Shown here one piece after another: positions 1-7,434 of a DNA stretch of 15,118 bases. Positions within the stretch are counted from its first letter, which is position 1, and each line of letters begins with the position of its first letter. The notes below the pieces were generated by a model. It was not told where the DNA came from. It ran no database searches and was given only the letters and a program-made list of their open reading frames with translations. The stretch comes from Pseudomonadota bacterium (GTDB lineage: Bacteria; Pseudomonadota; Alphaproteobacteria; Rhizobiales; Xanthobacteraceae): positions 1 through 15,118 of the forward strand of contig JAEXHR010000272.1 of the NCBI GenBank assembly GCA_023449855.1. The letters run 5' to 3'. The position numbers were made by a program, and so were the translations under genes.

Positions 1-1
1 G

Positions 2-127
2 GGCGACAACATCGCCATGGAAGTGCACCTGATCGTGCCGATCGCGATGGAAGAGAAGCTGCGCTTCGCCATCCGTGAAGGCGGCCGCACCGTCGGTGCA
101 GGCGTCGTCGCTTCGATCATCGAGTAA
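2..127 (+). CDS. tuf: Elongation factor Tu, C-terminal end (partial)
   Basis: The window opens inside a reading frame whose last 41 residues are the end of EF-Tu, the GTPase that brings aminoacyl-tRNA to the ribosomal A site. Visible are the domain III strand around MEVHLIVPIAMEEKLRFAIR and the family-typical ending REGGRTVGAGVVASIIE before TAA. The 5' end, with the GTPase domain, lies outside the window. Its place just upstream of rpsJ is the usual str-to-S10 junction. The 86-base gap to rpsJ holds a hairpin repeat but no T-run, so read-through into rpsJ is likely. Confidence 0.96.
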   Translation, partial: GDNIAMEVHLIVPIAMEEKLRFAIREGGRTVGAGVVASIIE

Positions 128-145
128 GGACGCGAACAGGACGTG

Positions 146-176
146 GTGAGTAGCGGGTTCCGCTACTCGCTGCTCG
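146..176. repeat. Intergenic hairpin repeat, copy A (GAGTAGCG family)
   Basis: In the tuf-rpsJ gap, GAGTAGCGG (148-156) pairs perfectly with CCGCTACTC (160-168) around a 3-base loop; the stem can extend to 146/170 through one G-T pair. The 3' arm runs on as CGCTACTCGCTGCTCG (161-176), which recurs with 14 of 16 bases identical at 12839-12854. No T-run follows, so this is not an ordinary terminator. It resembles small dispersed palindromes that I recall from Bradyrhizobium-type genomes; that link is from memory. Confidence 0.7.
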
Positions 177-213
177 CTACCGACCATTCGCTTTCAAAGA
201 AAGACACACGGCA

Positions 214-522
214 ATGAACGGCCAGAATATCCGCATTCGACTCAAGGCGTTCGACCATCGCATCCTCGATGCGTCGACCCGCGAGATCGTGAGCACTGCG
301 AAGCGCACGGGTGCACAGGTCCGCGGACCGATCCCGCTGCCGACGCGCATCGAGAAGTTCACGGTCAACCGTTCGCCGCACGTCGACAAGAAGAGCCGCG
401 AACAGTTCGAGATGCGCACCCACAAGCGCCTTCTCGACATCGTCGATCCGACCCCGCAGACCGTCGATGCTTTGATGAAGCTCGATCTGGCCGCCGGCGT
501 CGACGTCGAAATCAAGCTCTAA
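214..522 (+). CDS. rpsJ: 30S ribosomal protein S10 (NusE)
   Basis: The 102-residue protein matches S10 throughout. It begins MNGQNIRIRLKAFDHRILD, contains the GPIPLPTRIEKFTVNRSPHVD segment that forms the extended loop in the 30S head, and has REQFEMRTHKRLLDI. S10 is also NusE, the partner of NusB in antitermination and the link between NusG and the ribosome. Length is normal (E. coli 103). It is the first gene of the S10 cluster, but I see no convincing promoter in the 86 bases upstream. The 52-base gap to rplC has a T6 run (525-530) before, not after, a short hairpin (537-541 with 548-552), so it is not a forward terminator. Confidence 0.98.
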   Translation: MNGQNIRIRLKAFDHRILDASTREIVSTAKRTGAQVRGPIPLPTRIEKFTVNRSPHVDKKSREQFEMRTHKRLLDIVDPTPQTVDALMKLDLAAGVDVEIKL

Positions 523-574
523 GATTTTTTAGTCCCGTCCGGTCAAACGGACAGAAAGAACAGGAAGCACGCCG

Positions 575-1297
575 ATGCGCTCCGGAGTGATCGCACAGAA
601 GGTCGGAATGACGCGGGTCTTTACAGAGGCCGGCGAACATATCCCCGTGACCGTTCTGAAGCTTGGCAATTGCCAGGTGCTTAGTCATCGCACCACCGAG
701 AAGAACGGCTATGTCGCTCTGCAGCTCGGTTCGGGCTCGCGTAAGACCGTCTATATGCCCAAGGCCGAGCGCGGACAGTTCGCGGTCGCCAATGTCGAAC
801 CGAAGCGCAAGGTCGCCGAGTTCCGCGTGTCGGAAGACGCGCTGCTCCCGGTCGGCGCCGAGATCCAGGCTGACCACTTCGTCGTCGGTCAGTTCGTCGA
901 CGTCACCGGCACCTCGGTCGGTAAGGGTTTCGCCGGCGGTATGAAGCGCTGGAACTTCGGCGGTCTTCGCGCCACGCACGGTGTGTCGGTTTCGCATCGT
1001 TCGATCGGTTCGACCGGTGGCCGTCAGGACCCGGGCAAGACCTTCAAGAACAAGAAGATGCCCGGTCACATGGGTGTCGATCGCATCACCACGCTGAACC
1101 TGCGTGTTGTGCAGCTCGATGTCGAGCGTGGCCTGATCCTCGTCGAAGGCGCCGTTCCCGGCTCCAAGGGCGGCTGGATCTCGGTCCGCGACGCCGTGAA
1201 GAAGGAACTGCCGAAGGACGCGCCGAAGCCCGGCAAGTTCAAGCTGGCAGGTGAGGGTGCTGTCGAGGCACCGGCTGCTGAGCAGGAAGGAGCGTGA
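575..1297 (+). CDS. rplC: 50S ribosomal protein L3
   Basis: The 240-residue protein is L3, an early-assembly 23S rRNA binder whose long loop reaches toward the peptidyl-transferase centre. Diagnostic segments are VGMTRVF near the N-terminus, GKGFAGGMKRWNF (about 117-127), ATHGVSVSHRSIGSTGG, and PGKTFKNKKMPGHMG (153-167). The glutamine methylated by PrmB in E. coli (Q150) appears conserved as Q151. It is longer than E. coli L3 (209) mainly through an Ala/Glu-rich C-terminal tail, which I believe is common in alphaproteobacteria. AGGA at 562-565 sits 9 bases before the ATG. Only one base separates it from rplD. Confidence 0.98.
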   Translation: MRSGVIAQKVGMTRVFTEAGEHIPVTVLKLGNCQVLSHRTTEKNGYVALQLGSGSRKTVYMPKAERGQFAVANVEPKRKVAEFRVSEDALLPVGAEIQADHFVVGQFVDVTGTSVGKGFAGGMKRWNFGGLRATHGVSVSHRSIGSTGGRQDPGKTFKNKKMPGHMGVDRITTLNLRVVQLDVERGLILVEGAVPGSKGGWISVRDAVKKELPKDAPKPGKFKLAGEGAVEAPAAEQEGA

Positions 1298-1298
1298 G

Positions 1299-1919
1299 AT
1301 GAAACTGAACGTCACCACGCTTGAGGGCAAGGACGCGGGTTCGGTCGAGCTGTCGGAGGCCATCTTCGGTCTCGACGTGCGCAAGGACCTGATCCAGCGC
1401 TGCGTCAACTGGCAGCTGGCCAAGCGCCAGGCTGGCACCCACAAGGCCAAGGGCCGCGCGGAAATCGCGCGCACCGGCAAGAAGATGTACAAGCAGAAGG
1501 GCACCGGCGGTGCTCGTCACGGCTCGGCCCGCGTGCCGCAGTTCCGTGGCGGTGGCCGCGCATTCGGTCCGGTCGTGCGCTCGCATGCGACCGATCTGCC
1601 GAAGAAGGTCCGCGCCCTCGCGCTCAAGCATGCTCTCTCGGCCAAGGCCAAGGACGGCAGCCTGATCGTGCTGGACAACGCGACCCTCGAGGCCGCGAAG
1701 ACCAAGGCTCTGCTCGGTCATTTCTCGGGTCTCGGCCTGACCAATGCGCTGATCATCGACGGCGCCGAGCTGCATGTCGGTTTCGCCCAGGCGGCCCGTA
1801 ACATTCCGAACATCGACGTGCTGCCGATCCAGGGCATCAACGTCTATGACATTCTGCGTCGTCAGAAGCTGGTTCTGACCAAGGCGGCGCTCGATGCGTT
1901 GGAGGCGCGCTTCAAATGA
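1299..1919 (+). CDS. rplD: 50S ribosomal protein L4
   Basis: The 206-residue protein is L4, which lines the nascent-peptide exit tunnel through its long loop. The loop is visible as RTGKKMYKQKGTGGARHGS followed by PQFRGGGRAFGP. The ATG at 1299 is chosen over an in-frame start at 1251, inside rplC, because AGGAAGGA lies at 1284-1291 and the protein then starts MKLNVTTLEGKDAGSVEL like other L4s. In E. coli L4 represses its own operon; I see no obvious copy of that leader here, so such control is only a possibility. The stop overlaps the rplW start (ATGA). Confidence 0.97.
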   Translation: MKLNVTTLEGKDAGSVELSEAIFGLDVRKDLIQRCVNWQLAKRQAGTHKAKGRAEIARTGKKMYKQKGTGGARHGSARVPQFRGGGRAFGPVVRSHATDLPKKVRALALKHALSAKAKDGSLIVLDNATLEAAKTKALLGHFSGLGLTNALIIDGAELHVGFAQAARNIPNIDVLPIQGINVYDILRRQKLVLTKAALDALEARFK

Positions 1920-2215
1920 AGAATATCGATCCGCGCCATTACGACGTGATCGTGGCCCCGGTGATCACCGAAAAGGCGACCACCGCGTCCGAGTTCAACA
2001 AGGTCGTGTTCAAGGTCTCCGGCAAGGCTACCAAGCCGCAGATCAAGGAAGCCGTCGAAAAGCTGTTCGACGTCAAGGTGAAGAGCGTGAACACGCTGGT
2101 GCGCAAGGGCAAGGTCAAGGCCTTCCGCGGCACCTTCGGTTCGCAGTCGGATGTCAAGCGTGCGGTTGTCACCCTCGAAGAGGGCCACCGCATCGACGTC
2201 ACGACCGGTCTATAA
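1916..2215 (+). CDS. rplW: 50S ribosomal protein L23
   Basis: The 99-residue protein is L23, found at the tunnel exit, where it docks trigger factor and the signal recognition particle. The N-terminal VIVAPVITEKATT contains Glu19, which aligns with the E. coli trigger-factor contact Glu18. KLFDVKVKSVNTLVRKGKVK is the family core. The start ATG shares four bases with the rplD stop (ATGA), which indicates translational coupling. Length is normal. Twelve bases separate it from rplB. Confidence 0.97.
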   Translation: MKNIDPRHYDVIVAPVITEKATTASEFNKVVFKVSGKATKPQIKEAVEKLFDVKVKSVNTLVRKGKVKAFRGTFGSQSDVKRAVVTLEEGHRIDVTTGL

Positions 2216-2227
2216 GGGCGACGAGCA

Positions 2228-3061
2228 ATGGCACTTAAGACATTCAATCCCACGACGCCGGGCCAGCGCCAGCTGGTCATGGTCGATCGTTCGGCGCTCT
2301 ACAAGGGCAAGCCGGTCAAGACTCTGACCGAAGGCAAGAACTCGAACGGCGGTCGTAACAACACCGGTCGTATCACCGTGCGCTTCCGTGGCGGTGGCCA
2401 CAAGAAGTCGTACCGCGTGGTCGACTTCAAGCGCACCAAGCTGGACGTTCCGGCGAAGGTCGAGCGTCTTGAGTACGATCCGAACCGCACGGCGTTCATT
2501 GCGCTGATCAAGTATGAGGACGGCGAGCTGTCCTACATCCTGGCGCCGCAGCGTCTGGCGGTCGGCGACACCGTGATCGCCGGCAACTATGTCGACGTGA
2601 AGCCGGGCAATGTCATGCCGCTGGGCAACATGCCGATCGGCACGATCGTGCATAACGTCGAGATGAAGATCGGTAAGGGCGGTCAGATCGCCCGTTCGGC
2701 TGGCACCTATGCCCAGCTGGTCGGCCGTGACCATGACTACGTGATCATCCGTCTGAACTCGGGCGAACAGCGCCTGGTTCACGGTCGGTGCACCGCCACC
2801 ATCGGCGCTGTGTCGAACCCGGATCACATGAACACCTCGATCGGCAAGGCCGGTCGTACCCGCTGGCTCGGCTGGCGTCCGCATAACCGCGGCGTCGTCA
2901 TGAACCCGATCGACCATCCGCACGGTGGTGGTGAAGGTCGTACCTCGGGTGGTCGCCATCCGGTGACCCCATGGGGCAAGCCGACCAAGGGCAAGAAGAC
3001 ACGTTCGAACAAGTCTACGGACAAGTTCATTCTCATCAGCCGCCACAAGCGGAAGAAGTAA
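2228..3061 (+). CDS. rplB: 50S ribosomal protein L2
   Basis: The 277-residue protein is L2, needed for subunit joining and close to the peptidyl-transferase centre. It has the N-terminal OB-like region (GRNNTGRITVRFRGGGHKK, about 42-60), an SH3-like middle and the invariant C-terminal motif NPIDHPHGGGEGR. Asp229 and His230 align with the E. coli Asp228/His229 pair implicated in peptidyl-transfer activity. The end, KTRSNKSTDKFILISRHKRKK, is the usual basic tail. Length is close to the usual 273-278. GGCG/ACGAG upstream is only a weak ribosome-binding site, and coupling to rplW across 12 bases is likely. Confidence 0.98.
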   Translation: MALKTFNPTTPGQRQLVMVDRSALYKGKPVKTLTEGKNSNGGRNNTGRITVRFRGGGHKKSYRVVDFKRTKLDVPAKVERLEYDPNRTAFIALIKYEDGELSYILAPQRLAVGDTVIAGNYVDVKPGNVMPLGNMPIGTIVHNVEMKIGKGGQIARSAGTYAQLVGRDHDYVIIRLNSGEQRLVHGRCTATIGAVSNPDHMNTSIGKAGRTRWLGWRPHNRGVVMNPIDHPHGGGEGRTSGGRHPVTPWGKPTKGKKTRSNKSTDKFILISRHKRKK

Positions 3062-3073
3062 GGATCGCCGGAC

Positions 3074-3349
3074 ATGGTTCGTTCAGTCTGGAAAGGCCCG
3101 TTCGTTGAGGGTTCTCTGCTCAAGAAGGCAGATGCCGCACGTTCGTCTGGCCGTCATGAAGTGATCAAGATCTGGAGCCGTCGCTCGACGATCCTGCCGC
3201 AGTTCGTCGGACTGACCTTCGGCGTCTACAATGGTCAGAAGCACGTTCCTGTCGCTATCAGCGAGGAAATGGTGGGTCACAAGTTCGGCGAGTTCTCGCC
3301 GACCCGTACCTTCCATGGCCACGCCGGCGACAAGAAGTCCAAGAAGTAA
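3074..3349 (+). CDS. rpsS: 30S ribosomal protein S19
   Basis: The 91-residue protein is S19, part of the 30S head, where it pairs with S13 and touches the A-site finger bridge. MVRSVWKGPFVEGSLLKK, IKIWSRRSTILPQFVG and the C-terminal KFGEFSPTRTFHGHAGDKK are all S19 signatures. AAGGA at the rplB stop (about 3060-3064) sits 9 bases before the ATG and fixes the start. It lies 12 bases after rplB and 11 before rplV, the order seen in S10 operons. Nothing unusual. Confidence 0.98.
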   Translation: MVRSVWKGPFVEGSLLKKADAARSSGRHEVIKIWSRRSTILPQFVGLTFGVYNGQKHVPVAISEEMVGHKFGEFSPTRTFHGHAGDKKSKK

Positions 3350-3360
3350 GGCGCACAGTC

Positions 3361-3744
3361 ATGAGCAAACCAAAGCGCGAACGGGTTCTCCCGGATAACG
3401 AAGCCAAGGCAATCGCCCGCATGCTGCGCGTCAGCCCGCAGAAGTTGAACTTGGTGGCGCAGATGATCCGTGGTCGAAAGGCCTCGGCGGCCCTCGCTGA
3501 CCTGCAATTTTCGCGCAAGCGGATCGCAGTTGATGTAAAGAAGTGCCTCGAATCGGCGATTGCAAACGCCGAGAACAATCATGACCTCGATGTTGACGCT
3601 CTGATCGTCTCCGAGGCCCATGTTGGCAAGGGCATCGTTATGAAGCGTTTCTCACCGCGCGGCCGTGGTCGCTCGGGTCGTATCTTTAAGCCTTTCGCTC
3701 AGCTGACGATCGTTGTTCGTCAGGTCGAAGCTGAAGCAGCGTAA
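3361..3744 (+). CDS. rplV: 50S ribosomal protein L22
   Basis: The 127-residue protein is L22. It contacts all six 23S rRNA domains, and its beta-hairpin lines the exit tunnel next to L4. The core ARMLRVSPQKLNLVAQMIRG and the hairpin region MKRFSPRGRGRSGRIFKP are clear; in other bacteria, changes in this hairpin give macrolide resistance. A short charged N-terminal extension (MSKPKRERVLPDNE) and an acidic/Ala end make it longer than E. coli L22 (110); I regard this as usual for the group. The hairpin reads as normal, with no deletion. Confidence 0.97.
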   Translation: MSKPKRERVLPDNEAKAIARMLRVSPQKLNLVAQMIRGRKASAALADLQFSRKRIAVDVKKCLESAIANAENNHDLDVDALIVSEAHVGKGIVMKRFSPRGRGRSGRIFKPFAQLTIVVRQVEAEAA

Positions 3745-3759
3745 GGGCAGGAGAGTAAG

Positions 3760-4458
3760 ATGGGTCAAAAGATCAATCCAATCGGTCTGCGCCTCGGCAT
3801 CAACCGTACCTGGGATTCTCGCTGGTATGCCGGCAAGAACGAGTACGGCAAGCTGCTGCACGAAGACATCAAGATCCGTGAGATCCTGCACAAGGAGCTC
3901 AAGCAGGCGGCCGTCGCCAAGATCATCATCGAACGCCCGCACAAGAAGTGCCGCGTCACGATCCAGTCGGCTCGTCCGGGTGTCGTGATCGGCAAGAAGG
4001 GCGCGGATATCGACAAGCTTCGCAAGAAGGTTGCCGACATCACCTCGTCGGACGTCGTGATCAACATCGTCGAAATCCGCAAGCCGGAACTCGACGCGAC
4101 CCTGGTGGCCGAGTCGATCGCGCAGCAGCTCGAGCGCCGTGTTGCGTTCCGCCGCGCCATGAAGCGCGCCGTTCAGTCGGCGATGCGTCTCGGCGCCGAG
4201 GGCATCCGTATCAACTGCTCGGGTCGTCTGGGCGGTGCTGAAATCGCACGTATGGAATGGTACCGCGAAGGTCGCGTGCCGTTGCACACGCTGCGCGCCG
4301 ACATCGATTACGGTGTGGGTACCGCGTTCACGACCTTCGGCACCTGCGGCGTGAAGGTCTGGATCTTCAAGGGCGAGATCCTCGAGCACGATCCGATGGC
4401 CCAGGACAAGCGTATGGCTGAAGGCGACAGCGGTCGTCCGCGCCGCGACGCTGCCTGA
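3760..4458 (+). CDS. rpsC: 30S ribosomal protein S3
   Basis: The 232-residue protein is S3, at the mRNA entry channel, where with S4 and S5 it forms the helicase site. MGQKINPIGLRLGINRTWDS is the family N-terminus. A type II KH domain follows, with the GxxG loop seen as GKKG at residues 78-81 (RPGVVIGKKGADIDKLR). The C-terminal domain carries GRLGGAEIARMEWYREGRVPLHTLRADIDYG. AGGAGAG lies just before the ATG. Length is normal (E. coli 233). The gap to rplP is 32 bases with no notable structure. Confidence 0.98.
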   Translation: MGQKINPIGLRLGINRTWDSRWYAGKNEYGKLLHEDIKIREILHKELKQAAVAKIIIERPHKKCRVTIQSARPGVVIGKKGADIDKLRKKVADITSSDVVINIVEIRKPELDATLVAESIAQQLERRVAFRRAMKRAVQSAMRLGAEGIRINCSGRLGGAEIARMEWYREGRVPLHTLRADIDYGVGTAFTTFGTCGVKVWIFKGEILEHDPMAQDKRMAEGDSGRPRRDAA

Positions 4459-4490
4459 GCGTTCACTTAGAGGGATTGAGGCGTTAAGCC

Positions 4491-4904
4491 ATGATGCAAC
4501 CAAAGAAGACCAAGTTCCGCAAGGCGCACAAAGGCCGTATCCACGGCGTTGCGTCGTCTGGCGCGACACTGGCTTACGGCCAGTTCGGCCTGAAGGCGAT
4601 GGCCCCTGAGCGGATCACCGCACGTCAGATCGAAGCTGCTCGCCGTGCACTGACTCGTCATATGAAGCGCGCCGGCCGCGTGTGGATCCGTATTTTCCCG
4701 GATCTTCCGGTGTCGAAGAAGCCTGCCGAAGTCCGCATGGGCTCGGGCAAGGGTTCGCCGGAATTGTGGGTGGCTCGCGTGAAGCCGGGCAAGCTGATTT
4801 TCGAGATCGACGGCGTGACGCCGCAGATCGCGAAGGAAGCGATGACGCTCGCCGCCGCCAAGCTGCCGATCAAGACGCGCTTCGTGTCGCGTATTGCCGA
4901 GTAA
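4491..4904 (+). CDS. rplP: 50S ribosomal protein L16
   Basis: The 137-residue protein is L16, which sits by the A-site tRNA and the central protuberance. The N-terminus MMQPKKTKFRKAHKGRIHG matches alphaproteobacterial L16; two adjacent ATGs (4491, 4494) are possible starts, and the first is the more likely from family alignment. WIRIFPDLPVSKKPAEVRMG and GSGKGSPELWVARVKPG are diagnostic. E. coli L16 is hydroxylated on Arg81 by RoxA, but I cannot tell from here whether this host modifies it. Ten bases separate it from rpmC. Confidence 0.97.
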   Translation: MMQPKKTKFRKAHKGRIHGVASSGATLAYGQFGLKAMAPERITARQIEAARRALTRHMKRAGRVWIRIFPDLPVSKKPAEVRMGSGKGSPELWVARVKPGKLIFEIDGVTPQIAKEAMTLAAAKLPIKTRFVSRIAE

Positions 4905-4914
4905 GGATTGAGCC

Positions 4915-5124
4915 ATGGCTGAAATGAAGACCAGCGATATCCGCGCTATGAGCCAGGACCAGATGGACGACGCCGTCCTCAACCTGAAGAAAGAGCGCTT
5001 CAACCTGCGTTTCCAGCGCGCCACCGGGCAGTTGGAAAATACCTCGCGCCTGCGTGAAGCTCGCCGCGATATCGCACGTATCAAGACCATCGCCGCGCAG
5101 AAGCGCGACGGCAAGTCGAAGTAA
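4915..5124 (+). CDS. rpmC: 50S ribosomal protein L29
   Basis: The 69-residue protein is L29, a two-helix hairpin at the tunnel exit next to L23. The core LKKERFNLRFQRATGQLENTS followed by RLREARRDIARIKT is unmistakable. The ATG at 4915 is preferred over the one at 4924 because AAGGA at the rplP stop is well spaced for it. It is slightly longer than E. coli L29 (63) and has a Lys-rich end. The gap to rpsQ is 10 bases. Confidence 0.96.
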   Translation: MAEMKTSDIRAMSQDQMDDAVLNLKKERFNLRFQRATGQLENTSRLREARRDIARIKTIAAQKRDGKSK

Positions 5125-5134
5125 GGGGCCGCAC

Positions 5135-5383
5135 ATGCCGAAACGTACTCTGCAGGGCGTGGTCGTCAGCGACAAGCAGGCGAAGACCATCGTGGTCCGC
5201 GTTGACCGTCGCTTTACCCACCCGATCTACAAGAAGACCATTCGCCGCTCGAAGAACTATCACGCGCACGACGAGAACAACCAGTTCAAGCCGGGCGACA
5301 CCGTGTGGATCGAAGAGAGCAAGCCGATCTCGAAGTTGAAGCGCTGGACCGTGGTCCGGGGCGAACAGAAGACTACCGCTTAA
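5135..5383 (+). CDS. rpsQ: 30S ribosomal protein S17
   Basis: The 82-residue protein is S17, an OB-fold primary binder of the 16S rRNA 5' domain. MPKRTLQGVVVSDKQAKTIV and HPIYKKTIRRSKNYHAHDE are its signatures. The ATG at 5135 is chosen over an in-frame ATG at 5054, which lies inside rpmC, because it gives the normal S17 N-terminus and GTAAGGGG precedes it. It closes the classical S10 group. The 38-base gap to rplN has a tiny GCGC-TTA-GCGC palindrome but no terminator, so transcription should continue into the spc genes. Confidence 0.97.
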   Translation: MPKRTLQGVVVSDKQAKTIVVRVDRRFTHPIYKKTIRRSKNYHAHDENNQFKPGDTVWIEESKPISKLKRWTVVRGEQKTTA

Positions 5384-5421
5384 TCCGCGCTTAGCGCATA
5401 ATCAGAGGACGAGGTGCATCA

Positions 5422-5790
5422 ATGATTCAGATGCAGACCAACCTCGACGTGGCCGATAATTCTGGCGCACGCCGTGTCATGTGCATCAAGGTGATTGGGG
5501 GATCCAAGCGCCGTTATGCATCCGTTGGCGACGTTATTGTCGTTTCGATCAAGGAAGCCATCCCGCGCGGGAAGGTGAAGAAGGGCGACGTCATGAAGGC
5601 CGTCGTGGTGCGTGTCCGCAAGGACATCCGCCGTCCGGACGGATCCGTCATCCGCTTCGATCGCAACGCTGCCGTGCTGATCAACAACCAGTCGGAACCG
5701 GTCGGTACCCGTATCTTCGGGCCGGTGCCGCGTGAACTGCGTGCCAAGAACCACATGAAGATCATTTCGCTCGCGCCGGAGGTGCTGTAA
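5422..5790 (+). CDS. rplN: 50S ribosomal protein L14
   Basis: The 122-residue protein is L14, which forms an inter-subunit bridge with 16S helix 14 and is the binding site for RsfS in many bacteria. MIQMQTNLDVADNSGARRVM, VGDVIVVSIKEAIPRGKVKKGD and the end ELRAKNHMKIISLAPEVL define the family. Length is exactly typical. GAGGACGAGG upstream serves as the ribosome-binding site. It is the first gene of the spc group. Its TAA shares one base with the rplX ATG (TAATG), indicating coupled translation. Confidence 0.98.
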   Translation: MIQMQTNLDVADNSGARRVMCIKVIGGSKRRYASVGDVIVVSIKEAIPRGKVKKGDVMKAVVVRVRKDIRRPDGSVIRFDRNAAVLINNQSEPVGTRIFGPVPRELRAKNHMKIISLAPEVL

Positions 5791-6098
5791 TGGCTGCCAA
5801 GATCCGCAAGGGTGACAAGGTCATCGTCCTGACTGGTCGCGACAAGGGTCGCACCGGCGAGGTGTTCGAAGTGCGCCCGACCGAGGGCAAGGCGCTGGTT
5901 CGCGGTGTCAACCTGGTGAAGCGTCACCAGAAGCAGACCCAGAACCAGGAAGGCGGGATCATCTCGAAAGAGGCGCCGATCCAGCTGTCCAACATCGCCA
6001 TCGTCGGCGCCGACGGCAAGCCGACCCGCGTCGGTTTCAAGATTCAGGCAGACGGCACCAAGGTGCGTGTCGCCAAGCGTTCGGGAGCTGAGATCTGA
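5790..6098 (+). CDS. rplX: 50S ribosomal protein L24
   Basis: The 102-residue protein is L24, one of the two assembly-initiator proteins of the 50S subunit. The KOW motif is at the N-terminus (IRKGDKVIVLTGRDKGRTGEV, about residues 5-25), followed by RGVNLVKRHQKQTQNQEGGI and the NIAIVGADGKPTRVGFK strand. Length matches E. coli (104). It overlaps both neighbours by one base (TAATG with rplN, TGATG with rplE), the tightest coupling in the window. Confidence 0.97.
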   Translation: MAAKIRKGDKVIVLTGRDKGRTGEVFEVRPTEGKALVRGVNLVKRHQKQTQNQEGGIISKEAPIQLSNIAIVGADGKPTRVGFKIQADGTKVRVAKRSGAEI

Positions 6099-6658
6099 TG
6101 TCCGAGACCGCTTACATTCCGCGCCTGCGCACGGAGTACGACAAGAGCATTCGTGCCAAGCTGATCGAACAGTTCGGCTACGAGAACGTCATGCAGGTTC
6201 CGCGCCTGGACAAGATCGTCCTCAACATGGGCGTTGGCGAAGCCGTCAACGACCGTAAGAAGGCCGAGACTGCCGCTGCCGACCTGTCGCTGATCGCCGG
6301 TCAGAAGGCGATGGTGACCTATTCCCGTATGGCCATCGCGACCTTCAAGCTGCGTGAAAACCAGCCGATCGGCGCCAAGGTGACCCTGCGCAAGACCAAG
6401 ATGTACGAGTTCATCGATCGTCTGGTGAACGTCGCACTGCCGCGCGTCCGCGACTTCCGCGGCCTCAACGGCAAGAGCTTCGATGGCCGCGGCAACTACT
6501 CGCTCGGCCTCAAGGAGCACATCATTTTCCCGGAAATCGATTTCGATAAAGCCGGGGATTCGCCGCTGGGCATGGACATCACGGTGTGCACGACCGCACA
6601 GACGGATGACGAGGCCCGCGCTTTGTTGACCGCTTTCAATTTCCCGTTCCGGCAGTGA
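6098..6658 (+). CDS. rplE: 50S ribosomal protein L5
   Basis: The 186-residue protein is L5, which binds 5S rRNA in the central protuberance and contacts P-site tRNA. The start, MSETAYIPRLRTEYDKSI, is of alphaproteobacterial type. NVMQVPRLDKIVLNMGVGEA, RLVNVALPRVRDFRGLN and GRGNYSLGLKEHIIFPEI are diagnostic. In E. coli, S8 represses the spc operon by binding near the start of this gene; here the start is buried in rplX coding sequence and I cannot confirm an S8 site by eye. A small UUCG-loop hairpin begins at the stop codon (6657-6676). Confidence 0.98.
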   Translation: MSETAYIPRLRTEYDKSIRAKLIEQFGYENVMQVPRLDKIVLNMGVGEAVNDRKKAETAAADLSLIAGQKAMVTYSRMAIATFKLRENQPIGAKVTLRKTKMYEFIDRLVNVALPRVRDFRGLNGKSFDGRGNYSLGLKEHIIFPEIDFDKAGDSPLGMDITVCTTAQTDDEARALLTAFNFPFRQ

Positions 6659-6676
6659 GCAGCTTTCGAGCTTCTC
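6657..6676. other. UUCG-tetraloop hairpin at the rplE stop
   Basis: AGCT (6661-6664) and AGCT (6669-6672) close a TTCG loop, and GAG (6657-6659) pairs with CTC (6674-6676) across one C/T mismatch. TTCG is one of the most stable RNA tetraloops. No T-run follows, so it is not a terminator. It may protect or mark the mRNA between rplE and rpsN; function is unknown. Confidence 0.35.
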
Positions 6677-6701
6677 AAACGCGGTAACCCAGGAGCCAAG
6701 C

Positions 6702-7007
6702 ATGGCAAAGAAGAGTTCAGTCGAAAAGAACAACCGTCGGAAGAAGATGACCGCCAATGCGGCGCCGAAGCGCGCTCGCCTCAAGGCCATCATCGCCGAC
6801 AAGGACAAGCCGATGGAAGAGCGGTTCGCCGCCACCCTGAAGCTGGCCGAGATGCCGCGTAATTCGTCGGCCGTTCGTATCCAGAATCGCTGCGAAGTGA
6901 CTGGTCGTCCGCACTCGGTTTATCGTCTCAACAAGCTCAGCCGTATCGCGCTGCGTGAACTCGGCTCGAAGGGCCTGGTTCCCGGGCTCGTGAAGTCGAG
7001 CTGGTAA
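6702..7007 (+). CDS. rpsN: 30S ribosomal protein S14 (zinc-independent, long form)
   Basis: The 101-residue protein is S14, a late-assembling protein of the 30S head. It is the long C-minus form: the zinc-ribbon CxxC pairs of the short form are absent, and the region reads QNRCEVTGRPHSVYRLNKLS with a single cysteine. The end GLVPGLVKSSW is family-typical. CAGGAG lies 8-12 bases before the ATG. It follows rplE after 43 bases and precedes rpsH by 14. Confidence 0.97.
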   Translation: MAKKSSVEKNNRRKKMTANAAPKRARLKAIIADKDKPMEERFAATLKLAEMPRNSSAVRIQNRCEVTGRPHSVYRLNKLSRIALRELGSKGLVPGLVKSSW

Positions 7008-7021
7008 GGGGAGGGTCGCAG

Positions 7022-7420
7022 ATGTCCACGCACGATCCGATCAGCGATCTCATCACCCGCATCCGCAACGCGCAGATGCGCACCAAGTCCAAGGTTTCGA
7101 CCCCGGGCTCGAAGATGCGCGCCAACGTGCTCGAAGTTCTCAAGAGCGAAGGTTACATCCGTGACTTCGCCTCGATCGAGCATGCCAATGGCCGCTCGGA
7201 GCTCGAGATCGAGCTGAAGTACTTCGATGGCGAGCCGGTCATCCGCGAGATTTCGCGCGTGTCCAAGCCTGGCCGCCGCGTTTATGTCTCGGTGAAGAAC
7301 CTGCCGCGCGTCCGCAATGGCCTCGGTATTTCGGTTCTGTCGACGCCGAAGGGAATTATGGCTGACCACGCCGCGCGTGACGCGAATGTGGGCGGCGAAG
7401 TTCTCTTCACGGTGTTCTGA
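7022..7420 (+). CDS. rpsH: 30S ribosomal protein S8
   Basis: The 132-residue protein is S8, a primary binder of 16S helix 21. It starts HDPISDLITRIRNAQM and has the RNA-binding C-terminal half GISVLSTPKGIMADHAARDANVGGE, in which STPKGIM and the Gly-Gly-Glu near the end are conserved. S8 is the translational repressor of the spc operon in E. coli; whether this applies here is not shown. A strong purine tract (AAGGGGAGGG, about 7006-7015) precedes the ATG. Length is normal. Confidence 0.98.
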   Translation: MSTHDPISDLITRIRNAQMRTKSKVSTPGSKMRANVLEVLKSEGYIRDFASIEHANGRSELEIELKYFDGEPVIREISRVSKPGRRVYVSVKNLPRVRNGLGISVLSTPKGIMADHAARDANVGGEVLFTVF

Positions 7421-7434
7421 GGAAGGAAGAGAAC

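Noticed and set aside
525..552. Terminator between rpsJ and rplC
   Set aside because: The T6 run precedes the 5-bp stem instead of following it, and the stem is short. It does not work as a terminator on the plus strand, and no gene on the minus strand needs one.
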